Source: Earliella scabrosa
Taxonomy: Eukaryota > Basidiomycota > Agaricomycetes > Polyporales > Polyporaceae
DNA: 64,000 bases
Direction of reading: 5' to 3'
NCBI GenBank assembly: GCA_022605405.1
Contig: JABYQQ010000018.1
Location: 62,001-126,000 of the forward strand
Numbering within the stretch: the first letter of the stretch is position 1; every line of letters starts with the position of its first letter. The notes beneath the pieces were generated by a model, which was not told the DNA's origin, searched no databases, and was given only the letters and a program-made list of their open reading frames with translations. This document shows, in pieces, positions 24,896 through 36,900 of this stretch. Made by a program: the position numbers and the translations under genes.

Positions 24896-27800
24896 ATGCC
24901 TCCCGCCCTATCCCCCTCCGGACGCGTACGCTCCAGGACTTCCGATATCTCTGACTTCCTCCGCGGCCGCCACGACCCGAAGACCAGCTCTGATTTACAG
25001 CCTCCGCCCCCCGTCCCACACCTGCCTGAACAGGGCACTCCGAAGCACAAGTCCAAGTTCGCGTTCCTCGGCCGCAAACGCAAGTCGAGCTTCACGCCAA
25101 CAAAGACAACTGCCGCAGTAGCTGCTGGAGCCGCAGCAGCAGTCATCGCGTCCGGTGGGTCTCGCAAGGACCACCCCAGCAACGACGCGTCCCCCGGACC
25201 TGGCGGTAATCAGCCGTCGCCAGCAGGGTGAGCTTCCAACTTTCCACCCAACCCCATTCCCGCGCGGTCGCGTCCGAGTCCGCATATATGCGCCTTCTCG
25301 CTCCATCTGGGCACTTCTCCAGCCCACGACTGTCATTTATCCCTACTTTCCCCCGACGAAGACATCCTTTGCGGCCGGCCGATTGTACTTGCCCGAAATG
25401 GCTCACCTTCTGACGCTCGTGGTTCTTTTCCTTGACGCTCAACATCGGGAGTTGCGAAAAGCTTAACTCTGTTCGCACTGAGCTACGCGACTTACCCTCG
25501 CTTCCCTGCACCAATGGCACCGATGGAGCCTTTGGGACGTAAGAAATCCCGGCACGAGAGGGCAGGGCTCGACCTTATCATGTAAAACCCCGACTTCCTT
25601 CGTGATGATCGTGCAAGTCTATCTGTTGATCCTGTCTGATCTACTTCTGCGCCTCGCAAGCACGTACATTTTACGTTCACTTCTCCCTTAGCTCTTGCTC
25701 TTGCCCTGTACTGATACAACCTCTGTTATAGGCCAAGCGGGCGATCAGCCTCTAGAGACTTGCCACCTCTTCCCCCACTCAGCATCATCGCCCCAGGTTA
25801 TCGTCCTCCAGGTTCCGTCCCTTCTCGAGTGGACACTACCTCGCCTCCCCCGAACCCCCGCACCTCCCTACATGCTGCCCAGTCAGCTGTGCATCATGCG
25901 CGGAAACAGAAGGGCTCGTTCGAGTCCGCTCGGCGCAGCACGGATAGTCGGTCGTCAGTCCGGCCTATCATCACAGTCTCTCCCCCGCACAATGCTATGC
26001 ACGAAGGTGCTGACGCATACATTTCGCCACGAACCGCACCACAACCTGGTCCACCCTCTCCCCAGCGATCCAACGACACCTCCCTTCCCACCCCTGCCTC
26101 CAGCGATCGCGCCACTACGCCCGACTCGCCGACATCTGCCGACGTTCCTAGCCCATCCACATCTGCGACCTCTACCGCACATCTTCCTCCTACCTCCCCT
26201 ACTGACACGCTTCCGTCTGCGACTTCTTACAAGGAGGAGACATTACTGCGCAAAGACCACTTCGAGATCGGAGGGTCAGAATTCCAACCGCGGAGAGGTA
26301 CCGTGTCGTTCAACAAACCTAATCAGCCTGCCCCCGCCACGGTCGGATTTTCTCCCTCGCGACAGGAGAGGCGTCATATCAGCGTTCTGCAGCTGAACAG
26401 GCTGAAGAGGGAGATCGTTGCGACCGCGCCGAAGATCCGCAAGGTTCCCTCGGCTACATCTCTCGCAGAGCAGAATGCACAGGCTGGTGCAGCTTCTCTC
26501 TCGCGCAGCAACACCATCTCCGGTACGCCTCCGCACTCGCCATCGCAACCGTCAGGATCCCGCTCGCCTACGCCACAAGGGCGGAAGATCCCTCCTCCGT
26601 TGAAGCGAACATGGCACAAACCACCCACCACGGGCCCGCCAAAGGAGCCGCTCCCTTCTCCTCCCGCCAGCGCAACGCGGATTACACCGACCCCTGAGTC
26701 TTTCCGTACTGCAGCGTCCCCATCGTCCTCCCCCGTCAGCACGCGTCGTACTCTCCCTCCGCTCATCCCGCCTAAAGAACGCAGTCCATCGCGTGCACAA
26801 GGCGCCATGTCGCCCGACTCGACGCTCAGCATAAGTATCCCGTCCTCGCCTGCTCGGAGCGACTCCGAAGCACCCTCGCTGCGGACGCCCGTACGTGAGG
26901 ACCCAGCCAAGAGGGTTCTTGCGGACGAGAACGCTACGACAGAGCAGCTCCGGGACGCATTGAGGGTGCAGAACGAAAAGTACAGCCGGCTGTCCGCGTA
27001 CCTCCTCAGTCTGACCGAGCGGCACGCGCTGGAGAAGGCGGAGCTGATGCGCAAGGTCGAGGCGCTCGAGCAGAACGCGGTCCGGTGCGAGCGCGAGATG
27101 AAGGGCCTGAAGTGGCTCGTCGCGAATGCCGGCAGGAACGCGCCCGCGCGGGCGGACAGCAACACGCTCCCTGCGAGGCGGGCGCGCGACCGGTCTGGGA
27201 GCGCGGCGACGTCGAAGAGTGGGGTTGGGTCGTCCTCGCGCTCGATGAGCTCGGAGGGGGGCCGGATGTCGATTGACTCTCATGCGGGCAGCGTCGAGGA
27301 GGGGCTTGTCGAGCTCCAGACGACGATCTCCGAGTTCATTGCGCCCATGGGGAGTTCTGCGACGAGCGACCAGCAGCCGAGCATACGGGAGAGCGTTGTC
27401 CCTGGGACGACGAGGACGCGGACGAGGAGATCGAACACAGTGCCGAACATCATGAGCGGCATCACCCAGCTGCCGTCGCCCTCGCAGATGCAGATGGGCT
27501 CGTCGAAGCAGAAGCAGGCGCGCCGGACGAGCTCGCCTCTCATCTCCTCCCCGGCTACGTCCTCCGCGTCCTCGTCCTCGTCCCCTGCGAAACGAGCCGG
27601 GGCATCTGCAGCGGGCTCGTTGGGGAGGGCCGGGCAGGGGCTGGGACTGGGGCTGGGGCGCGACGGGTCGATGTCGCCCCCGTCGTTCTCGCGCTCGTCG
27701 ACGCCGGACAGCAGGATCGACCTGCACGCGCGGTGCGACAGCTCGACGCTGTCTTCGTTACCGTCGCTCTCGACCATCCACAGCTCGTCGTCGACCTCGG

Positions 27801-28078
27801 GGCTGTCGTCCATCCCGGAGACGCCGCGCACGGATGGGGAGATGGCGCTCCCGCCGGTGGACGGGGGTAAGGCGGGCGGCGTGAAGAGGCTGTCGACGTC
27901 GTCTGCGTCGTCGGCAGGATCTGGGTCGGGGTCGGGGTCTGGAGGCAGCTCGCGCGTGAGTGCGTCGCCGTCGATTGGGCAGGTGCTCGATCGCTCGAGG
28001 AAGGGCTCGCACCACCAGCCTGAGATGGAGGCGATCCTGAAGAGGCTGCGGGCGTTTGGTGGCTCGCACTCGTCATGA
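24896..28078 (+). CDS. Ser/Pro-rich protein with a central coiled coil, function unknown
   Basis: Two exons, 24896-25227 and 25732-28078, join in frame to about 892 residues. I do not recognise the family. The N-terminus has a basic stretch (KHKSKFAFLGRKRKSS) followed by an alanine-rich segment (AAVAAGAAAAVIASGG). Long disordered Ser/Pro/Thr regions surround a coiled coil at about residues 512-575, including EQLRDALRVQNEKYSRLSAY and HALEKAELMRKVEALEQNAV. The C-terminal third is Ser/Gly-rich with short repeats such as GSGSGSGSGG. The single intron is about 504 bp, unusually long for this contig; further small exons may hide in it. A scaffold or polarity role like that of other fungal proteins of this composition is only a guess. 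Confidence 0.7.
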
Positions 28079-29669
28079 TCACCCTCGGTCCCGTTGCTCT
28101 CGCGTCCCCCATTTCCCTCTCCCTCTCCTTCTCCCTCTCCCACTGTCTCCTCCCCGTCATGTTCTCTCCCGTTCTTGGCAAAACGAAGCTCAGGACTTTG
28201 GCACTTTGGCTCTCGTCTTGGCTATGGCTTCTCACGCCCCCGTTCACGGACTTTCTTGCGCTCTGTCGCCCACACTCTCCTTGAATTCGCTAGATCCACC
28301 CACCCACACACCACACACACACTCGTTTGATGATCTTTTCACGTTTTCCCTCCCTCCCTACCTCTCTCTGTCTTGTCTCTTGTGACGTACACTACCCCTC
28401 CCGCAGGTTCTAATGGCCCTCTGCGCTGCGAGCTATATTTGAGACCGCTCGGAGCCGCGCACGATACATACATACACACATACACACCGGATACCAGGGC
28501 TCGTACACTAGTGAGCATTCTCCCTTCGCGCTGCATATACTTGATGCCGCGACCCCCACCGCGCACCCTCGTTTCCGTAGTCCGTTAGTCCCTCCTCCCG
28601 ATAGTGTTTGCCGCTTAGGTTATATGGTCGATTATATTCGGTCGCTGTTCGACGATGATACCACACCTCCCATTACCCCATCGCCCCATCGCACCCAACC
28701 CACCCCACCCCATCCTATCTCTCTCTCACCTCTCTTCATCACCTCTGCCATCTCGCATTTGCATCTGCGCTCGTCGCTCGTCCTCTTTGCATTCGCATTC
28801 GCATCCGCACTCGATTTGTTCTCGGTGTGTCGTCCCTCGTGTCCCGCCCGAACTCTGAACTTCACTCTCACTCCCCCACATTTCCCCCTCCACCTTATCC
28901 CCCACCTTATCCCCCCACCCATCGCTCGCATCGCATCGCCCCGTTCTCTCTCTTTTTAGAAGGAAGCAGATGTGTACTGGTTACTTGTAATATACGTGTC
29001 CCTTGAGGTTTGTCTTCTCTGCTGGGAGCGCGTGCAATTCTGGAGGAGTGATTGCAGGAGTGCTGAGCACCATCTCGGTGGGGAGCTTCAACTTCTTTGC
29101 AAGCACTTGCGCTCAGGCAGGCTGGTGCGCTGGAGGGTTTTGCTGCAGTAGCCAAAGTTGAATGCCACTGGCAGAGCAGCGTAGCAGTTTCGATTCTGTT
29201 GGAGTTGACTGGGGCGCGTCGATACGGTCGAGTAACTATATTTTTGGCCTGCTTTACTCGCGTCAAAACGAACGGCAAGTAGGCGAGCCCCGAGCCCGCT
29301 GGGACGGACGTCAAAAGAGCGCACGAATAGAGTGTTTCCTCTACTGCAGTCCTCACAGGTTTGAGCTTATGAGAATTGTGGATCTCACTCCGATGTTGCT
29401 GATGAGACACAGTAACGTACTGATACATCCGTTCGATACACTGTTTTTATGCAATACAGGCGCGGGTTCCAGTCGAGCGCGCTGTACATGTATTGTGTAC
29501 TAGTACACCATCGTCGACTAGGACATGATATGGTTGCAGTAGTACAAATCCTGGGAAATACGATGTCCTTCAACGCTAGCAAAACTGAAAGCTCGTCGTG
29601 CTGGTGTGACACTACCATGAATTTGCGGCCGGCCTACGGATCTTTGTATCATGTCCTCGAGCCGAGCAG
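28079..29669. other. Intergenic, pyrimidine-rich 3' flank and unassigned sequence
   Basis: 28079-28960 is strongly CT-rich on the plus strand, with many CCC/CTC runs; frames in it are low-complexity Ser/Pro/Leu. Beyond 29000 composition becomes normal but no gene is evident. A perfect 14-bp palindrome GTGTACTAGTACAC sits at 29495-29508. Confidence 0.4.
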
Positions 29670-31205
29670 TTATGAATTGTCTGCTCTGGCACTGGTGCTG
29701 CCAGTGCCGCCCATCGTCGTTTGAACAATGCAATATGAAGGTAAGTTCGGCTTTCCCAGCTGGGGATGGTGGCAGAATCTGCGCAAAGTCCGAGTAGCGC
29801 TCCTATTTATGCACAACGTCAATGCGTCACTCCGGGTCATAGTACTCTGACTCAGGGTTGCACAGGAGTTGATACTCACAATGAGCTTGTCCAGTATTGT
29901 GAAGATCGCTTCGTCCGTTTCTGAATCGTACACTGGACCGAGGTTCTTGATCTCGATATTGAGTCTGCAACACTTCACCGTTTTCAAGCTCGAGACAGCC
30001 TGAGCTTGATCCCTGGAGGGAAATGGCAAGCCAGTGTACCAATGCAGATAGCTGGAGGCCGCCGCGATCTCAGCAAGTACGCCATCTGGTCCGCTGATGT
30101 CATCTTGCAAGTCAATGGTAAGCCCCTCGGGGTGGACGGATTTGAAGAACTCGCAGACGAAGAACTTGGGAGCGACGGGGTGGCCCAGAGTATATTCATC
30201 TTTAAACCCGGTCATGATGATCTCCTCAAGCCTGGATGTCCGTAGACCCAGAGTGAAATGATCAAAGAGGCTGCCCTTGACCGTTGTGAGAGATGACTCT
30301 GCGGCGGGCAGACCGCTGCGTGGAGTGTTGGATTTCCTGATCTGCTCACTGAGGGTTTCGGCAGATGTACGAGTCCTGTTCGTGTAGTCCGGGCTCGGAG
30401 GTGGCGTATGGATGCCCAGATGCCGAATTGCTGGAAAGTGTTCCTGGATGTGTGGCATTATGGCGTGCTGAGCTGAAGTAGGCGCCTCCTCGAACCTGAC
30501 CTCTAGCTTCTGCAGGAGGGGAAACTTGGCCTGTATATCCAAGATGAAGGTGGCATAGTTCGTGACACACAGCTCCATGTGCACCAGAGTGCTGTTCGAG
30601 AATGTCGCGTGAGGAAGCGCCGTCATGACTCTCCTGAACAATGACTCCACACCAGCAGGTGCACGTGCCAACAGTTCTGTGATATCTGAGTGTAGAATCG
30701 AGATCCATATTGCGTGCCCCTCGGGATGGCGTACAATGGCATCAATAGCGTGCCTCCAGAAGATGTACCGCTTGGACCTTGAATCTCGACCCACAAGTGG
30801 AATCTGCCGGTGTAAGTTGTACTCGCGGAAAATAGTCTCCACTGTCTTCAGCCGCGAGTCCGACTCGAAGGTGTTGTTGAAGTCAATCTCCCGGGTATTG
30901 CGAGATGGGAAAATAGTCCTACTGGCAAAATATCGCGTGTCAGCTGGATATTGATACATATGTCGGTCTTGACGTGCACAGAACAAGTGCTTACTCGGAT
31001 GACGGAGAAGACATGGCTCTAGGTACGAATGAGTAGAATGAGTAGAAGGGTTCAAGTTGCGGGAAGGCGAGATATTCGAGATGCCACTGAGACCGAGACC
31101 GATGACTGTTGAGATGAGGGGCATTGCAGCGTAGTATTTATACCCGGAGCCTGGATAGCCCTGTGGCGCCGAGTCGCCTGTCGGTGTGACAAGCAGGAAC
31201 GCCAT
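29670..31205 (-). CDS. Uncharacterised protein, long single open frame
   Basis: A nearly 1.5 kb minus-strand frame without stops encodes about 511 residues from the ATG at 31205 (MAFLLVTPTGDSAPQGYPGS). I do not recognise a domain. The middle part alternates Leu-rich strands and helices (FPLLQKLEVRFEEAP, HFPAIRHLGIHTPPP), reminiscent of the leucine-rich part of basidiomycete F-box proteins. No F-box is visible. The 3' end is uncertain: GTGAGT at about 29880 after LDKLI is a good donor, so the true C-terminus may differ from the open frame. An in-frame ATG at 31364 would extend the N-terminus. It lies next to two DUF6593-like genes on the same strand. Confidence 0.5.
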   Translation of the reverse strand: MAFLLVTPTGDSAPQGYPGSGYKYYAAMPLISTVIGLGLSGISNISPSRNLNPSTHSTHSYLEPCLLRHPSKHLFCARQDRHMYQYPADTRYFASRTIFPSRNTREIDFNNTFESDSRLKTVETIFREYNLHRQIPLVGRDSRSKRYIFWRHAIDAIVRHPEGHAIWISILHSDITELLARAPAGVESLFRRVMTALPHATFSNSTLVHMELCVTNYATFILDIQAKFPLLQKLEVRFEEAPTSAQHAIMPHIQEHFPAIRHLGIHTPPPSPDYTNRTRTSAETLSEQIRKSNTPRSGLPAAESSLTTVKGSLFDHFTLGLRTSRLEEIIMTGFKDEYTLGHPVAPKFFVCEFFKSVHPEGLTIDLQDDISGPDGVLAEIAAASSYLHWYTGLPFPSRDQAQAVSSLKTVKCCRLNIEIKNLGPVYDSETDEAIFTILDKLIVSINSCATLSQSTMTRSDALTLCINRSATRTLRRFCHHPQLGKPNLPSYCIVQTTMGGTGSTSARADNS

Positions 31206-32071
31206 GGTCACCTTGTGAGAAAATGTCTTCTGGCCCGTGCTACCCAGTAGAGGAAACCTCAATCCGACACTCTGGACGCCTGCGCACAAGTTGTATGATC
31301 GTACGAGATGGACTCTCTGGTAAGTACTACACTTCGCATGTTGACAACATGCTGGCATCCTCACCTAAGCATGGCGTTTTGCCGAGAGCAGCATGTCTTC
31401 CACGAGTCCTTGGTTCTCCCCAAATAGGCCATCACTTGAGACAATCGAATGTTCATATGGTTGTTCTCCTAGGCCTGACAGTCACAAGCGCTCTAGAATC
31501 GGCTGAGCTGATAGCACACGGGGCCTCTCTGGGCTTCCAGTACTGGCTGGGCCAGCCTAATCCAGAACGTGCAGGTCACCCGTACAAGAAGCCCGACTAT
31601 GGTGAGTCGTGACGAGGCGGGGATGACGGACGGGTTGACGGTGATGGTGCAGGAGGAGATGGTGGCGGTGGCCTCTTGGCAGCGGCATAACACGATGATG
31701 GGATGTTGCGTTGTCATCTGGCAGTACATACATACATGTACATTATAGTACTTGCCGAATTCATTGAAATTCGCTAGTAGCTTTATGCTTGCAGCAGCAG
31801 TGCCCAACTCCGGGTTCGAGTGGCCTTTACCGGCTTGTTTCCTGCCCTGAACCCCCAAGGCCGTAGGGGAGCTGCTTTCAGTCCTCTTGAGAACCACGAA
31901 GTTCCTTAGAGTCAGTGCCATGTGCAGGGGACAAGCGGCAGGCAAGGTCAGCCAGGACTACTAGTAGGATCGATCCGTCCCTGTAAATCATAACATCATG
32001 TACAGAGTTCAATACTCGTACAACACTAGAACGCAGACTCCCGCGAAGCATCACAAAGCTACTGTGGCATG
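31206..32071. other. Intergenic
   Basis: No supportable gene. Overlapping open frames on both strands (31223-31612 plus, 31493-31945 minus) lack splice or motif support. The region should hold the promoter of the gene starting at 31205 and the 3' flank of the DUF6593-like gene at 32072. Confidence 0.4.
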
Positions 32072-32851
32072 TCATGCTTGTGCAGGGGAGTTGTCGGACC
32101 TGGCCCACTTGGATATTCCCAACCGGCGGGAGAGGGTGCTCAGCATGTCGTCAAAGTCGCTGGTTTGCACGGTTGTGACCTCCTGCTCCCACCGGACCTG
32201 CTCCAGGATAACAAAGGTCATGACGACTAATTCCAGAAAGGGCTCCGCCTGCGGCTGAACGTCGAGGCTTACGCCGGGACGCCCGCGGCCCAGGGAGAGA
32301 CCGCTCGCGCGTTTAGACTTCGCGATGACTTCCCCCGAGTCGGGTTTCACCAGCTAGTGGTAAGTAGCAACAAGACTGGGACTCAGCAACGCCTCCACGT
32401 GGTTCAAAAAAGAGTTGAGCACAGTACCTTGAACCCTTTCTTGGAGTCGTGCCTCTCCCACACGTACTCGTCCTTGTTCGGGGCAACAAAACGTTGCGTC
32501 CTACTCACAACAGCCGACGGCGTCAGTAGACCATGACGTCAACGCACTGCGCCAGATGGGAACGCACGGTGGCGAGAACTGGACGAGGTCAGGGAGCCAG
32601 TCGGACAGGACGCCGTCGCTCGACCGAGTCGAGGAGCGGTGCGAGAACCAGTCATCGCCGCGCTCGGGGTTGTGCATCCGCTCCCATTTCGCGTAGACCC
32701 CGTCTTTCTTCACGTCGCTAACCATTGTCCGCATCTGGAAGTCGCTCGGGCCAGAGATGCCTTTGCTCACGACCTCGTAGAGAACGTCCTGGGTCGCCGT
32801 GTCGATAACCTTGGAGTTCAAGACACTTGTTGAGAGGAAGTGGAGGCGCAT
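32072..32851 (-). CDS. DUF6593-like small protein, remote copy A
   Basis: Exons on the minus strand are 32851-32568, 32500-32428 and 32353-32072; they join in frame to 212 residues with intron phases 2 and 0, as in every other copy. The N-terminal block reads FLSTSVLNSKVIDTATQDVLY, a diverged form of the family's F..DNPLNS.VVD..TG..LY. The short exon 2 reads TQRFVAPNKDEYVWE, and the third exon carries ISLDVQP-like sequence and FLELVVMTFVILEQVRWEQ, equivalent to PFLDAVVLSFVICEK in the array. TATATAAG lies at about 32947-32954, roughly 100 bp upstream. It is the most divergent intact copy. DUF6593 is a basidiomycete family of unknown function; the assignment is from memory of its pattern. Confidence 0.75.
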
Positions 32852-33265
32852 CGTGTAGCACTGGCAACAAGGGAGATGATGTGAATGGGAAGGGCGGGTG
32901 AGGTCGAGTCAGGGTCGCCAGTTCACTTGCAGGTTCCCTTCAGGCGGCCTTATATATGGAGGCTAAAAATACCCTGAGGTACCGAGGATTCCTGCGCCCC
33001 GACGCGTCGGCCACGGCAGCCGAGCGGCGCTCTGGGAGAGTCATGATCATGCTGGGGGAGTCATCATGGGAATCATCAAGAACCAGAAGTCAGCGCACAC
33101 CACATGCATCTAGGGCGGCGAAGCGCTCACTTGAAGGCCTAGAAGCTAGACAACTATTGCGATGATAGAATACACGGTAGAGTACGGAGGGGAACTACAG
33201 TAAGATGCAAGACAACAACTGCTCGGTGATATTATAAAAGGTCGCGTGCGGCAGGCTTGCGGAAC
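32852..33265. other. Spacer between remote copies A and B
   Basis: Contains the TATA box of copy A (TATATAAG on the minus strand near 32950) and the 3' flank of copy B. Nothing else is seen. Confidence 0.5.
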
Positions 33266-33996
33266 TTAGCACACCACGGTTGCGCCGGACGCAATGCGGG
33301 CAGTGGCGAGACTGGTGTCCGCAGCAGACGCGCAGCCTTGTTCCCGACGGATCTGGTCGAGGATGATGAAGGAAAGCATGATGACGTCCAACATCGGTGT
33401 GGCCTCGGGCTGTACCATGAGGCTCAGTCTCCTGTCTTTCGACAGCAGACCCGTGCCTGTGCGCGCACTACGCACTTGAACCAATGTATCCGATGTCTCC
33501 GGGTCGATGAGCTATACGCCGGGGTCATCGTGAGCATCCACGCTGGAATCAACGCTGGGAGGTGCTGCGTGCATACCTTGAGAGTGGTGGAACCCCAACT
33601 GGTCTTCTGTTTCCAGTGGTACCGTACGCCGCCTGGTGCTACGAGCATGCGAGTCCTGCGACAGGTAAGAAGAACGTTGTGTCAGGGCTTTATACAAAGC
33701 GGCGAGTACAGGGACCCGAGCAACGCTGCAACATACCTCGACAGTGGGCTCTTCCTGGGCAGCCAGTCCGCGAGCGTGTGCATCCTGCTGTGGTACGTGA
33801 TCCGGTCCATGTCGCGGTTGTGAGCCCGCTCCCACACCGCGACGACCTCCTTCTGCGGGCCGCGGATCGTCGTCGTGCTCCGCAGCTTCGGCGAGTTGAA
33901 CGTGTACTGCGTCGCGACGTCGTAAAGGTGCACACCGGTCGTGAGGTTAACAACTGTCGAGTTCAGTGGATTGTCGGAGAGGAACGTGACGTTCAT
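33266..33996 (-). CDS. DUF6593-like small protein, remote copy B
   Basis: Exons 33996-33737, 33655-33577 and 33511-33266 (minus strand) join in frame to 194 residues with phases 2 and 0. The protein opens MNVTFLSDNPLNSTVVNLTT and includes AVWERAHNRDMDRITYHSR and LADWLPRKSPLSR. Exon 2 gives TRMLVAPGGVRYHWKQK. Exon 3 starts LIDPETSDTLVQV and contains PMLDVIMLSFIILDQIRREQ. These blocks line up one for one with the array at 52-63 kb. A TATA-like ATATAT lies near 34170, about 170 bp upstream. Together with copy A it forms a two-gene tandem on the opposite strand, about 18 kb from the main array. Confidence 0.8.
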
Positions 33997-36900
33997 GGCG
34001 TGATCGTCGATGGGGAATTGGGAGACGGGGCGTAGAACGGCGGGTGGGTGCTGCAATGAAAAGAAGACGAGAAGAGATGGTGAGGAGGTGGCAAAAGAGG
34101 GGAACGAGGACAGCACTGGACGCGTCAGGGCATACTCGCAGTCTGGGACACGCAGTCGCCCATGAGGATATATGTACCCTCGTTGTCGAGCCGTGGCCGT
34201 ACTTGAGGTTGGGACAGCCCAAAAGCGCTGTTGTAAATGGCAATTTGGGTAGAGTTCGAATACACGGGTGGAGCACCACAACCCACCTGACAAGGTTAAA
34301 CCACTACGCCGCCGCTGCCGGAACGCCATAGTCCAGCTGCGCAGTGTTCCGTGTGATGAGGACGTCGCTGACGCGCTCGACCAGCTTTTGAGACGCGAGG
34401 TTCGGATACCTCGAAGGCAGAGCGGATGTATGAGCGTCATGGCCGTCTTCTCATGTCAGCGTTGATACCTGAGAGAGAGAGAGTTAGCAGATCAGCCCCA
34501 ACTGAGAAAACAAACGGTGCGGTGCCCGCTCGTACCATGGGGCCGCAGCGGTTGACAGAGCCGAGCGAACGATGCCGACGCCGCTCGTGCTGGCATGTGA
34601 CGAACGAGCAGACGACGGCTCAGAGGATATAGCTGTCAGCTCGTGTCGCATAAAGGTCGTCATTTTGCGCTCATCGGAGCGGACGCGGCACCGGCCTTTT
34701 GCAGGCATAGTCTGGGGACCTAGCATCAGGGAACCGAGCAACCAACGACCGTGGGTGACAATGGTCGCCGAACCTCTGGCATGTGTTATAGGCGCTTGTC
34801 GGGTCGACGAGCAATTGTAGAGGGTCATCGCGCCCGTAGCTGTTCGGTAGACAGTGTTCGGGCGCGCGCACGATCGCTAGAGGAAAGTCGAATACGATGA
34901 TTCTATGTCATTTGTTGTCAGAACAACGTCGAGCTCGGGTTCTAATGGCTAGAAATACACGAATAAGATGATTTACTATCATGCTTTACAAGATACCACG
35001 CTGGGGAAGAGGTAGCTCGAGGAACACAGGGACTCGAGAACGCCGTAGACAACACAGAACCAAGTGTAGCTTCAGCATGCCTCACACCGACTCGAGATGA
35101 TAAGTACATGTATATTCCAGCGCTCTTCACAAGCCCACACAGCATATACGCATACATCATCTATTCGTTATGAGTCCATCGACATGGTCAGGCTCGGGCC
35201 TCCAGTACTCATATAGCCACCTATATGCGTGATAGATGTAAGTACTCACTATGCCCAGTGCTTGCCGTGAGATCTGTCGTGTCCTCCGACCTCGCCTCGG
35301 GAGTCGGTGGCTTAGAATCCTTGGGAGATTGACCAGTAGTGGCGTCGTTGAGAGAGGGCAAGACGGTGAGGAGTATGGTCCGGATAGTGGAGGCGAGACG
35401 AGCCGACAAGGATTCGTCGAGTACTAGACGCCCGTCTGGCCTCTGACTGTATGACGTCGTGACGTCATCGCGCCACCTCTTCGCTCGAGTGTCGGGGCAG
35501 GATCGAATGTGGACCTCTTCTTTGCCCCAGCGCCCATATATTCGCCCCCCTCGCCGTTCTCTCCGCTCTACTCTCTTCTCCTTCTACCACCACTATCTGT
35601 CCCCTCTACCGCGCCCCCGCGACCGAGAAGCAAGCACAATGGGACCTAGACAACGAGCATATCCAGGTGTGTAGTCCATCCCTGCTGACCTGCTAGTGAG
35701 TGAGCTAGAGTCGTGACTATATGCGCCTTGTATGCGCATATAGCGAGTCCCACGAACCCATTTCATGCTGTTGTGGAGGTGCGTACTCACATTCAAGTTC
35801 TGTCCATATACGTCCAGTGCTCGTCCCGGACGTGCCCATGTGCTTGAGTCTAGTTCGAGCTCTCCTTGTGTCCCTCTGCTTGCACCCGTGGGGCGTCCAT
35901 CTCGTACAGGTGATCAGGTCGGCGCCCGTCCTGTTTGCCAGTTGTAGCTGTCTCGTCAATCTCGTGTCCAGTGGGCTAATCTCGTTGCTAGCTTCACGTT
36001 CGACGCTCTTTCCTCGCTCCGAGTCGGCGCCTGCCTGTGCTCAACCTGTGCTCGTCTCGCTCTGGGGTTACCTCCGCTCACAGTTTCATCCTCTTGCGCT
36101 TGTCTCTTTCTCCGACTCTCTCGTCTCGTGCTCATCTCGGATCTTCTTGGCGCCCTGTGTTCGTGCTATCTCTTGTGTTCTATTTGTCTTGGCCCATCAG
36201 GCTGGTGCTCGCCGGCTCCACATTGCTCGTCGCTCCCTGCTCGTGATCATCCCGCGTCGGTGAGTCTGTACTGTACTGGTAGAATCACGTCCGCTGCAGC
36301 TTGCTCGCATGTATCAGTAATATATCACGTCTAATGCATACATTTGTTTATCATTTATATGTTATATGTCATTCCTCGAGCTGTCGAGTGGAGCATGACC
36401 TGAGTGAATCGGATTCGCTCAACTATACAGGACCACAAGTATGGTCAACCACCATAGAGACTACTCGTATGTGATAGAATTCGTCGTGCGCGATAGAACG
36501 TCCCCGGAACCTCTGTAGTGAATCGTCGAGACCGCCGGCCTTCTATCGAGGATGGTAGAGGCCGCCCGTAGGCTCTACCATGTGCTACCATTACCCCTGC
36601 TGCCTATGATCGAGTTCAGTAGCGTAAGGCGTTCCTCTAGCGCCCTCGAAGCTGTAAGCCAAGGTCCATCGTGGGAAGAAATCAACTTACCAACGCTATC
36701 ATACTCGACGGCTTCTGCCATCTATGACCATACTCAGTGCTGGTTCCCTGATGAGAGCGGAAGGTGAATGTAACCTCATCGCTGGACACCCACTGCACCC
36801 ATCTGCTCAGCAAGTCCTCCAGGCCGGTAGTCGTTAGGTAGAGACTCACCACGTCGTATGACACTGGCCCATCCTGGCAAGAACCTCAGTGGAAGCGTTC

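Noticed and set aside
26552..27727. 391-codon minus-strand frame
   Set aside because: Arg-rich antisense shadow of the coiled-coil protein gene.
35168..35430. Possible two-exon minus-strand gene ending in a Ser/Thr-rich peptide
   Set aside because: The coding-like frame (LVLDESLSARLASTI) is attractive and has a GTGAGT donor, but the only in-frame acceptor gives a 29-bp intron, too short for this genome, and no proper start codon is found.
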